Below, piece after piece: positions 24,449 to 31,078 of a DNA stretch of 31,078 nt (within the stretch, counting starts at the first letter, position 1; each line of letters starts with the position of its first letter). The notes under the pieces were generated by a model that saw only the letters and a program-made list of their open reading frames with translations, was not told where the DNA came from and did not search any database. The DNA is from Euryarchaeota archaeon UBA550 (GTDB taxonomy: Archaea > Thermoplasmatota > Poseidoniia > Poseidoniales > Poseidoniaceae): contig DAYA01000083.1 of NCBI GenBank assembly GCA_002506705.1, positions 1 through 31,078 of the forward strand, given 5' to 3'. Made by a program: the position numbers and the translations under genes.

Positions 24449-26983
24449 TTACAAGTCGAATAATCCGGCCTTTTCACAGGCCTCGAAGTCAATCCATCCC
24501 GGCATACCTAAGTCGACAGGTACGCCTCCTATGGTGGTAATGATCCCTGTCATTATCAGGTAATTTGCAAAAGGTGGATTTGGCCAAGCAGCCTTCTTCC
24601 ATCCTTTCTTTCGTAGTTTCTTTGTTGTGGTTTCCCGCCTAGTTACCCAAGCATTTGCGAACCATGTGTGAATCTTCATCATGTTAGTCCTGTTATCAGG
24701 CGCAGCAACTACATTGTGAGAGCTTTGCCAATTCTTTTCCCAGTCACCCTCCATGGTATCGGCCCAAATCAATCCTGTTTTCTCAGACTCAGGTAATTCT
24801 AGTTCGCCTTTCGTTGCAAGATAGATTGCTAGCCTACGCAAATGCGGATGTCTTGGATGCTTCTTCATTGCTTTTTCAACGATATTAATCGCACTTGCCT
24901 TCATCCCTCTATCGATGTAGAGCAGTGCTCTCGCGGTTTGGCCATGGGGCCATTCGTCCATGTCGATGTCATTTTTCTTAACCCATGCTTCGAGTTTATC
25001 CAAGGCGATTTCTGGTTGAGACCATATTCGGAATCTTGCAATGTCTCCGAGTATATGCAACTTCGATGCGGGTTTGTACTTCCATGGGATATCACTTGCT
25101 GGAATGCCATCTCTAAATCTCTTCAAGAGGTCGACATTGCGCTTGGTTAGTCCATCGACGCGCAATAGTGGTCGCACTGACTTAGGCAGAGGTACTGATG
25201 GGTCTAATACGGAAGTAACCCACTTTAGTCTAGCAGACTCAATGTCCTCATCTGCAAGATATTCCAATCTAGGAATTACCTCAGGAATGTCTCTTTGAGC
25301 TAACGATGCTGCTGCTAGAATGACCCTGGCGATTTCCGCAGTTCTTCCAGCCCTTAGAGCGAGGAAAGAGAGCGCAACCTGTTCAGCCTGGTCCCATCTA
25401 CCAAAGCCCATTAGCATCTCCATACTTGCTTCAGTTCTGCGAACTAAAGAGAGACCTTCGATGCTTTCCTCGCCATGGTCTTCGTACAATAATTCCATTT
25501 TCTCCATAGCCTTGGACCAATTGTCTGTTTTGATCAGTTGTCTGAAATCTTCACCTTGGCGGTAAATCATTTGCTCAATCGCTTCCAATTGGATTCTCTT
25601 TTGATTAGCCATTGCATCGAATGAAATGTCATCCAATCGCTGGCCCGTTCTTCTTGACATAATCCATATGCCTAGGAAAACAACTTGTCCGCCTGAAGCG
25701 AGCATCCATGTCATTTCCTCTAATGCATCTTTTCTGATAACTTGGCAAATTGAATCCTGCCATGAGCCACACTGCGAGCCTTGTGGAAGGTATTGCGAAT
25801 CCCAAAATGTCAACATTGCAAGAGCGAGCAACAACATTGACTGACCAGCGAAACCTGTGAAACAGAAGTTCAGAACATTCGCTTGCTGGGACCTTTCACT
25901 TCGCAAAAGGCGCGAATCTGCTAGACGTATACCTCCTTTTCCTGATACGTCAGCAATATCTAGGAACAGAATTCTTGCAACCTCATAGACGAATAAGAAT
26001 CCTACAATGGCTACGTTAAGCAATAAAAACAGCAGTACAATAGTGACTAGTGGAACCCTAATTCCGGGCTCAGAGATGTGTGAAAACAGCTCAATTGCGT
26101 AGAATCCAATAACTCCTCCCTCTTCCATAATCGATGACTGAGGGCGATATTCAGGGAGGTCTAGAACTCTCTCTGAATGTTCGAACATCGTTGGGTCTAT
26201 ACCGAGTAATATTAGTGAAACAAATGTGTTGAATGCAATAAATGGCATCGCAGCTGTGTTAATCCAAACAAGGGTCGAGACGAATTGCTTCCTTGCTGGT
26301 GGTTTGTAAGGGTAAAACGCAGATGGTTCACCCTTGGAGAGTTGTCTGCTTGATTCTGTAAGCGCAGTCCAAGAAGAACCCATTACCCTCCCATAGGCGA
26401 TGAAGCCAGGAGCGAAAGCCAAACAACCCGTAATAGCGAGCCTTCTGTCAAATTCAACCTCTGCAAAATACATGATGTACCAAAGCATGATGAGCGACGT
26501 AAACCATAGTATCGTAATCGATACACCTACGCCGTTTCTGAATGTACTCGCACCTTGCAATGTCGCTCTTCTACCTCCTGTTCGATTAACGATTTGAGTG
26601 CTCATCGATACGCCGGTTGAAATCATAGCTGGAACAATAATCAGAATCAATGCCATTGCTAGGGAAACTTGATGCAATCCTTCAATCAAATCCATTTGAT
26701 AAAACAGCCATTCCATTCCTAGTAAAATAGCGCCCATCAAAGCCATTACGTAAACCGTTAGGCCATTACGCATGCCCTTGGTTTTGAGGAGTTTCTTCGC
26801 TTCTTCTTTGGTTGCAGTTACCGTGTGTACTTCGTAGCGTTTTGGTCCGGTAGGGAATGCAACTTGCAGACCGGATAGGCCTCTCGGAATGATGAATTCT
26901 TGGAATAGGTATGAGATTACGGCGGAAAGCGTTACGGCAAGAATTGCCATACCGTCTATGCCGCTAACCAACTCTATGCCCAT
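24449..26983 (-). CDS. Nine-helix membrane protein with C-terminal helical repeats
   Basis: The 844-residue protein has about nine membrane helices in the first 445 residues (near 11-29, 76-94, 106-125, 153-172, 182-198, 235-260, 307-333, 372-393, 425-442). A cytoplasmic half of helix pairs with TPR-like spacing follows (for example WSKAMEKMELLYEDHGEES, FGRWDQAEQVALSFLALRAG, DRGMKASAINIVEKAMKKHP). The C-terminus ends with WIDFEACEKAGLF. I do not recognise a family. TGAGG, sharing the thrS stop codon, is the ribosome site 7 bases before the ATG, so it is coupled to thrS. Its arrangement (membrane domain plus helical repeats) parallels the 581-residue protein at 18652-20397 although the two do not look homologous. 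Confidence 0.8.
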   Translation of the reverse strand: MGIELVSGIDGMAILAVTLSAVISYLFQEFIIPRGLSGLQVAFPTGPKRYEVHTVTATKEEAKKLLKTKGMRNGLTVYVMALMGAILLGMEWLFYQMDLIEGLHQVSLAMALILIIVPAMISTGVSMSTQIVNRTGGRRATLQGASTFRNGVGVSITILWFTSLIMLWYIMYFAEVEFDRRLAITGCLAFAPGFIAYGRVMGSSWTALTESSRQLSKGEPSAFYPYKPPARKQFVSTLVWINTAAMPFIAFNTFVSLILLGIDPTMFEHSERVLDLPEYRPQSSIMEEGGVIGFYAIELFSHISEPGIRVPLVTIVLLFLLLNVAIVGFLFVYEVARILFLDIADVSGKGGIRLADSRLLRSERSQQANVLNFCFTGFAGQSMLLLALAMLTFWDSQYLPQGSQCGSWQDSICQVIRKDALEEMTWMLASGGQVVFLGIWIMSRRTGQRLDDISFDAMANQKRIQLEAIEQMIYRQGEDFRQLIKTDNWSKAMEKMELLYEDHGEESIEGLSLVRRTEASMEMLMGFGRWDQAEQVALSFLALRAGRTAEIARVILAAASLAQRDIPEVIPRLEYLADEDIESARLKWVTSVLDPSVPLPKSVRPLLRVDGLTKRNVDLLKRFRDGIPASDIPWKYKPASKLHILGDIARFRIWSQPEIALDKLEAWVKKNDIDMDEWPHGQTARALLYIDRGMKASAINIVEKAMKKHPRHPHLRRLAIYLATKGELELPESEKTGLIWADTMEGDWEKNWQSSHNVVAAPDNRTNMMKIHTWFANAWVTRRETTTKKLRKKGWKKAAWPNPPFANYLIMTGIITTIGGVPVDLGMPGWIDFEACEKAGLFDL

Positions 26984-26992
26984 GTATTTGCC

Positions 26993-29020
26993 TCACTCTT
27001 CTTTTGGTGGAACTAAGGATGGTGAGGCTTTCTTGGTGTTTATCTCATTCAACAATTCATCTAGGAACAAGTCAAACTCCACACCTGCTCTTTGGTCTCC
27101 GTTCCTCGCACGAATTGAAACGGTGTTGTTTTCGGTTTCGTCATCACCTAGAATAAGCATGTATGCAGGCTGGAACTTTCTGTGCATTCGTATTTTCTTT
27201 CCGATTGTGTGATCACCATCATCCAGGTCTGCTCTAATTCCAGCAGACTTGAGTTTAGCAGTGACTTCTCTTCCGTATTCTACTTGTTTTTCTGAAATTG
27301 TTAGCACGTGAACCTGAGTTGGTGCAAGCCAAGTAGGGAATTTACCAGCGAAGTGTTCGATTAGAACTCCACAGAATCTTTCCATCGAACCAAATGGTGC
27401 TCTGTGAATCATGACCGGACGATGCATTTCTCCATCGCTCCCTTTGTATTGTAAATCGAATCTTTCGGGCAGATTGTAATCTACCTGAACTGTTCCTAAT
27501 TGCCATTCGCGACCGATTACGTCCTTGACAACGAAATCGATCTTAGGTCCATAAAACGCAGCCTCTCCTGGCTCTTCAGACCAATTAACTCCAAGGCTGC
27601 TTGCAGCCTGTCTACATGCGTCTTCAGCAAGGTCCCATTTCTCGCTTTCACCGACGTATTTACTGGAATCAGGGTCTCTCAAACCGACTCTAACTCTGTA
27701 ATCAGTCATTCCTAATGCTTCGAAAATGACCTGAACAAGTTCGATACAGCCCAGTACCTCGTTTGCAATTTGGTCTTCCGTTACGAATAGATGTGCATCG
27801 TCCTGAGTGAATCCTCTGACCCTTGTCATACCGGATATTTCTCCTGACTGCTCCCAACGGTAAACAGTACCAAATTCTGCTAGTCTGAGTGGTAAATCTC
27901 TGTAAGAGCGTGCCTGTGAAGCATAGATTTTGATGTGGTGAGGACAGTTCATCGGTTTGAGCATGTATCCTTCGATATCACCAGCAGCCATCATGTTTGA
28001 CAATTCGCCACATGTACATCCTTCGCTGGCTAACTTAGCCATCATATCCTTTTCAACCAAAGGCGGATACTGCGAATCCTGATAGTATGGGAAATGACCA
28101 CTGGTTCGATACAAGTCTAGTTTTCCAATATGAGGAGTGTAGACTTGATGGTATCCTTGTCGAGTCAGGTGCTCGGAGATGAAATCCTGTAGGCAAGTTC
28201 GCACGACTGCACCTCTAGGTGTCCACAGAATGAGTCCCTGGCCAACGTCCTCGTCAACGTGGAATAACTGCAAGTCTTTGCCTAACTTCCTATGGTCTCT
28301 TTTCTTGGCTTCTTCAATCGCTGACATCGTAGCTTTCAGAGCGTCTTTTGTAGGCTCGACTATTCCGTAAATTCGCGTCAGCCTCTCTCGACTTTGGTCG
28401 CCTCTCCAGAATGCGGAAGAGACCGATGTAAGGCGAACATGCATCAATTTAGCAGTGGAGTGAACGTGAGGCCCAAGACACAAATCGTACCATTCACCTT
28501 GACGGTAGATTGTAGAACTATCTCCATCCTCTAGTTTGTCATTAATGATCTCGATCTTGTATGGGTTTGCTTGGAATAAATCGTTCAGTTCAGAATCTGT
28601 GCATTCAACTCTCTCGACAGTCAAGTTTCTTCTTGCTATCTCATGCATTTTCTTTTGGACACCCTTCAATTCTGCTTCGCCAAAATCCTCTAAGTCAGCG
28701 AAATCATAGTAGAATCCTCGATCGATTGCCGGGCCGATTGTAGGCTTAGCATTTGGATAGAGAGATGTAACTGCTTGCGCTAATAGATGGGCAGCACTGT
28801 GGCGAAGAATGTGAATACCGTCATCGCTGAACCCAGAAATACCTGCTACTGAGCAATCTGAGCTGAGTTCGGAGGAGAAATCTTTCTGCTCTCCGTCAAC
28901 GAGTGCAGCAACGCAGTCGTGCTTTCTTCCCTCGATGTCAATCACGATTTCTCCTGCCGTTATACCGGATGCGTATTCGTTTACTGAACCGTCCGGCAGG
29001 GTGACTGAAATCATTGACAT
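26993..29020 (-). CDS. thrS: Threonyl-tRNA synthetase, bacterial type
   Basis: ThrRS charges tRNA-Thr and hydrolyses Ser-tRNA-Thr. In the 675-residue protein, residues 3-62 are a TGS domain. The editing domain has H74-SAAH78 and C181/H185. The class II core has MNCPHH (zinc C359), the motif 2 region (YRWEQSGEISGMTRVRGFTQDDAH, with zinc H410), VMIHRAPFGSMERF (third zinc His and motif 3), and an anticodon-binding domain. This is the bacterial layout; most archaeal ThrRS have a different, DTD-like editing domain. KPMNCPHH and LRLAEFGTVYRWEQSG look closest to Bacteroidetes enzymes. A segment around 320-350 with C335-T-C337 appears inserted. The longest frame starts at 29119 but crosses a hairpin and the upstream gene; GGAGG 7 bases before the ATG at 29020 fixes the start. 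Confidence 0.96.
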   Translation of the reverse strand: MSMISVTLPDGSVNEYASGITAGEIVIDIEGRKHDCVAALVDGEQKDFSSELSSDCSVAGISGFSDDGIHILRHSAAHLLAQAVTSLYPNAKPTIGPAIDRGFYYDFADLEDFGEAELKGVQKKMHEIARRNLTVERVECTDSELNDLFQANPYKIEIINDKLEDGDSSTIYRQGEWYDLCLGPHVHSTAKLMHVRLTSVSSAFWRGDQSRERLTRIYGIVEPTKDALKATMSAIEEAKKRDHRKLGKDLQLFHVDEDVGQGLILWTPRGAVVRTCLQDFISEHLTRQGYHQVYTPHIGKLDLYRTSGHFPYYQDSQYPPLVEKDMMAKLASEGCTCGELSNMMAAGDIEGYMLKPMNCPHHIKIYASQARSYRDLPLRLAEFGTVYRWEQSGEISGMTRVRGFTQDDAHLFVTEDQIANEVLGCIELVQVIFEALGMTDYRVRVGLRDPDSSKYVGESEKWDLAEDACRQAASSLGVNWSEEPGEAAFYGPKIDFVVKDVIGREWQLGTVQVDYNLPERFDLQYKGSDGEMHRPVMIHRAPFGSMERFCGVLIEHFAGKFPTWLAPTQVHVLTISEKQVEYGREVTAKLKSAGIRADLDDGDHTIGKKIRMHRKFQPAYMLILGDDETENNTVSIRARNGDQRAGVEFDLFLDELLNEINTKKASPSLVPPKEE

Positions 29021-29027
29021 CGATGTG

Positions 29028-29032
29028 CCTCC
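29028..29032 (-). promoter_or_regulatory. Shine-Dalgarno site of thrS
   Basis: GGAGG on the minus strand lies 7 bases before the ATG at 29020, and its first base is the last base of the hairpin at 29032-29048. Folding of that hairpin would sit directly against the ribosome site. Confidence 0.7.
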
Positions 29033-29048
29033 GCCCCCTTCGGGGGCG
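29032..29048 (-). other. GC-rich hairpin upstream of thrS
   Basis: CGCCCCC and GGGGGCG form a perfect 7-bp stem with a 3-base loop, identical in stem to the hairpin before sdhC. It lies in the gap between the small charged-protein gene (stop 29113) and thrS, 11 bases before the thrS ATG. On the plus strand CTTTT follows it, which resembles a bacterial terminator, but no plus-strand gene ends here. Confidence 0.6.
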
Positions 29049-29112
29049 CTTTTGCCTTTCACCTTGACGATTAAAGGTCGCTTGTAGATTGGATATTCAG
29101 AGTGTTGTTGAT

Positions 29113-29376
29113 TTACCACTCGACATCGAAGTCATCGCCTTCTTTTGACGAAACTTCGGCTACAACATTGACTTCCTTCTTTTCTGGAGCGGGTTGTTGT
29201 TTTGTGGCCATTCGAATTTCTGTTCTTGTTTCGACAACATCTCTTTGGCCACGGAAAGCTGGCGCCTCGTGCACTTTCACTTCTTTTTGTTCGGCTGGCG
29301 CCTGTTCTTTTTGTTCCTCTTTGACTTGATTTTTCCAAGCCCCTTCAAAACTTAGGTCATCAACTCGCCTTTCCAT
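29113..29376 (-). CDS. Small, highly charged, probably disordered protein
   Basis: This 87-residue protein is rich in Glu, Lys and Gln (KEEQKEQAPAEQKEVKVHE) and ends in an acidic DDFDVEW. It has no hydrophobic helix or recognised motif and is probably disordered. The first 15 residues (MERRVDDLSFEGAWK) might form a short binding segment. The ATG is 35 bases from the divergent NAD kinase-like region, and the ribosome site is weak. It lies upstream of thrS on the same strand with the hairpin between. Being short and of biased composition, it is a likely but not certain gene. Overlapping frames in the same place look less gene-like. Confidence 0.5.
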   Translation of the reverse strand: MERRVDDLSFEGAWKNQVKEEQKEQAPAEQKEVKVHEAPAFRGQRDVVETRTEIRMATKQQPAPEKKEVNVVAEVSSKEGDDFDVEW

Positions 29377-29441
29377 GTGAAGAGCCTTGATCTAATCAAT
29401 ACATAATCGGTTTGATGTATCGTGAATTTTTGGCCGTGGTT

Positions 29442-30545
29442 ATGCGCCTAGCGGTAGTAGTCAACCCAGATGCTGGCCTCGGCGGCAAATTGGGCTTCAA
29501 AGGCAGCGATGGAAGGGCTGCGGAAGCTAGGGCTGCAGGTGCACAGGATAGAGCTGGGCCTAGAATGAGAATCTGCTTAGAGAAACTCGCTGAATTAGCG
29601 AGAGAGCCAATCGAAATTCTTGCATGGGATGGAAGAATGGGAGGAGATTGGATTCCCGGCGAGTATACCTCAACAGGAAACACCCCTGAAACAACTGATG
29701 CAACCTCCACTTCAGAATTCATCAAAGCACATTCACCAGATTTGTTCCTATACGCTGGCGGAGACGGTACAACTAGGGACATTGTCGAGGCACTAGGGGA
29801 GAGAGAAATCCCACTAGTTGGAGTACCAGGTGGAGTAAAGATGCACAGCGGTTGTTTTGCTACCACTCCAAAGGCAGCGGCAGAGGTAGTGTGGTCCTTT
29901 TTCACCGGAGACCTGATGGTTGCAAGGACAGAGGTCATGGATCTTGATGAGGAAGTGTATCGTAAAGGCGAATGGAAAGTTAGGATGTATGGTGAAGCAT
30001 TCACTCCCGCCAGTCCAAGATGGATGCAGGGTGCTAAAGAACAGGTACAAAGAGAATCTGAGGAGGAAACTCTCGAAGCCATGTCTTCTCATGTTGCTAA
30101 TCTAGTAGAAGAAAATCCAGATTTGATGTTGGTGTGGGGGAGCGGTGGAACCCTTAGGCAAATGTGCAAACAAAATGGTCATGAATCAACTCTTTTGGGG
30201 ATAGACATCCAACATGCAGGAAAGATGTACAATGATTTGAATGAAAGTGGCTTGTTGGAAATAATCAACCAGCATCAAGGCGAAATCAAGTTACTACTTT
30301 CACCGATGGGTGGTCAAGGTTTCCTAATTGGAAGAGGAAACCTTCAGTTGTCTCCAGATGTTCTTCGAGCAATTGGAACAGACAACATCCTAGGTATTGC
30401 CACTCCAGCTAAGTTATTGGGTCTGAACGAATTGAGAATAGATACTGGTGATGAGGACCTTGATGCAGAGATTCGAGGCAAGAAGTATCTCAAAGTGCTT
30501 CAGGGATATCGAACAACTAGAGTCATACGTGTAGCGAATGATTGA
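29442..30545 (+). CDS. ATP-NAD kinase-like protein (COG3199/AcoX family)
   Basis: The 367-residue protein has NPDAGLGGKLGFKGSDG at residues 8-24, the nucleotide-binding GGDGT at 106-110 (in LFLYAGGDGTTRDIVEAL) and GVPGGVKMHSG at 127-137. These are the features of the COG3199 branch of the NAD kinase/diacylglycerol kinase fold, found in many archaea and often called ATP-NAD kinase. It may phosphorylate NAD to NADP or act on another nucleotide; the family is not well characterised. The frame is open from a TTG/ATG at 29412/29415, but the ATG at 29442 is preferred because family members start with a short strand leading straight into the NP-x-AG motif. It is transcribed divergently from the small charged gene. 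Confidence 0.88.
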   Translation: MRLAVVVNPDAGLGGKLGFKGSDGRAAEARAAGAQDRAGPRMRICLEKLAELAREPIEILAWDGRMGGDWIPGEYTSTGNTPETTDATSTSEFIKAHSPDLFLYAGGDGTTRDIVEALGEREIPLVGVPGGVKMHSGCFATTPKAAAEVVWSFFTGDLMVARTEVMDLDEEVYRKGEWKVRMYGEAFTPASPRWMQGAKEQVQRESEEETLEAMSSHVANLVEENPDLMLVWGSGGTLRQMCKQNGHESTLLGIDIQHAGKMYNDLNESGLLEIINQHQGEIKLLLSPMGGQGFLIGRGNLQLSPDVLRAIGTDNILGIATPAKLLGLNELRIDTGDEDLDAEIRGKKYLKVLQGYRTTRVIRVAND

Positions 30546-30558
30546 ATGTTAATTCGGC

Positions 30559-30570
30559 AAAATATACAAA
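30559..30570 (+). promoter_or_regulatory. Candidate TATA box of the right-edge gene
   Basis: AAAATATACAAA lies about 31 bases before the ATG at 30596. With normal archaeal spacing the transcript would start near 30591, making the message nearly leaderless, in line with the absence of a close Shine-Dalgarno site. Confidence 0.4.
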
Positions 30571-30595
30571 GATGCAAAGGGCGTAGTGTAATTCA

Positions 30596-31078
30596 ATGGA
30601 CATTGAGACCGCAGCAAATATTGGCGAGGCAGCCAGTGGTATTGCGATTCTCTTTACTCTTCTTTTCAGCCTACGCCAAATCAAGTATTGGAATGAAAAT
30701 AGGCGATACGAAATTGGCCGTGATTTAGCAAATCACTTGTCAGACCCATTGATTCACCGTGGTTTTTCGGTCAGCATGATGAAGTTGCATGAGGATATCA
30801 CAATGCAGGAGATCAATGAGTTGACTCGTGAGGAAAAGAATGCAATGAATGCAATGATGATTGGAATCAACAATATCGGTTTACTAGCAATGTATGGTCA
30901 CCTTTCAATGGACTTAGTAGAGGGTTTCTACGGACGTTATATCAGAATTTTCGGCCCACGCTGGCGCCAAACTGTGAAAGTATTCTCAGCAGCAACCGCA
31001 TTCGCAATGGGATTAGATGACAATGAAGAGACCATGTGGGATGGTCTACTATGGCTAATGGACAATCTAAAGAAGCCA
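30596..31078 (+). CDS. DUF4760-like protein, C-terminus cut by window edge
   Basis: A plus-strand frame from ATG 30596 stays open for 161 codons to the window edge. The N-terminus, MDIETAANIGEAASGIAILF followed by a short run, a QIKYW segment and a charged NENRRYE, is a membrane helix with basic cytoplasmic flank of the type seen in DUF4760 proteins. The rest is predicted helical and soluble (HLSDPLIHRGFSVSMMKLHE, EEKNAMNAMMIGINNIGLLA). Its role is unknown. Start choice rests on the first ATG after a TATA box; no strong ribosome site is present. Confidence 0.7.
   Translation, partial: MDIETAANIGEAASGIAILFTLLFSLRQIKYWNENRRYEIGRDLANHLSDPLIHRGFSVSMMKLHEDITMQEINELTREEKNAMNAMMIGINNIGLLAMYGHLSMDLVEGFYGRYIRIFGPRWRQTVKVFSAATAFAMGLDDNEETMWDGLLWLMDNLKKP

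Noticed and set aside
29032..29055. Hairpin followed by CTTTT read as a plus-strand intrinsic terminator
   Set aside because: No plus-strand gene ends nearby, and archaeal termination does not need such hairpins; kept as a possible 5-prime element of thrS instead.
29021..29119. N-terminal extension of ThrRS to 29119
   Set aside because: It overlaps the upstream gene and the hairpin, precedes the TGS domain with unrelated residues, and ignores the GGAGG placed for the ATG at 29020.
29396..30082. A 228-codon minus-strand open frame opposite the NAD kinase-like gene
   Set aside because: It is antisense to a gene with clear family motifs, has a Ser/Pro/Ala-rich composition typical of a shadow frame and no ribosome site.
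1..31078. CRISPR arrays, insertion sequences, tRNA or rRNA genes
   Set aside because: No regularly spaced repeats, transposase motifs, terminal inverted repeats flanking a gene, or tRNA-like cloverleaf sequence was found by eye; a covariance-model scan would be decisive for small RNAs.

Overview
The window looks like a stretch of a marine planktonic archaeal chromosome, most likely Marine Group II (Poseidoniia, Thermoplasmatota-related). The basis is a mix of archaeal markers: a two-ring CDC48/VAT ATPase with an N domain, a small PRC-barrel protein, a pyrB-pyrI pair, an NcsA/TtuA tRNA thiolase, a COG3199 NAD kinase-like protein and DUF4350/DUF58 membrane proteins. They sit next to bacterial-looking genes (a threonyl-tRNA synthetase with TGS and HxxxH editing domains, and an actinobacterial-type succinate dehydrogenase). 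The lineage call is inference; no rRNA, tRNA or other phylogenetic marker gene lies here. Genes are tightly packed. No gap exceeds about 210 bp, and I see no mobile element, CRISPR array or tRNA.

Layout: (1) 1-285, a gene cut by the left edge (minus). (2) 393-7036, a minus-strand block: aldehyde dehydrogenase, sdhC, sdhA, sdhB and a membrane-anchored metallo-beta-lactamase-fold hydrolase. (3) 7140-13801, a plus-strand block: CDC48, PRC-barrel protein, DUF4350 protein, DUF58 protein and an 8-helix membrane protein. (4) 13802-17484, a minus-strand operon: Roadblock/LC7-like protein, giant coiled-coil protein and a two-helix mini membrane protein. (5) 17692-18651 (+), tRNA thiolase. (6) 18652-22925 (-), a surface protein with signal peptide and C-terminal anchor, followed by a 6-helix membrane protein with a long helical cytoplasmic tail. 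(7) 23025-24448 (+), pyrB-pyrI. (8) 24449-29376 (-), a small charged protein, thrS and a 9-helix membrane protein with helical repeats. (9) 29442-31078 (+), NAD kinase-like protein and a DUF4760-like gene cut by the right edge.

The central-metabolism genes would link succinate oxidation to the quinone pool (SdhCAB) and commit aspartate to pyrimidine synthesis (PyrB/PyrI). CDC48 unfolds proteins. The uncharacterised part is a set of large membrane, surface and coiled-coil proteins. The most interesting are the Roadblock-coiled-coil-mini-TM operon, the CDC48-PRC-DUF4350-DUF58 block with no MoxR gene, and an SdhC that resembles the mycobacterial Sdh1 subunit reported to hold a membrane-embedded Rieske-type cluster.

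At the nucleotide level three patterns stand out. Two hairpins with an identical 7-bp GC stem lie 11-15 nt upstream of the proposed sdhC and thrS starts. Stop codons are embedded in Shine-Dalgarno sequences at several operon junctions. All three convergent gene pairs have stop codons that touch with no bases between them. Several starts were placed inside the longest open frames because of Shine-Dalgarno positions, signal peptides or overlap with divergent genes; this is noted per gene.
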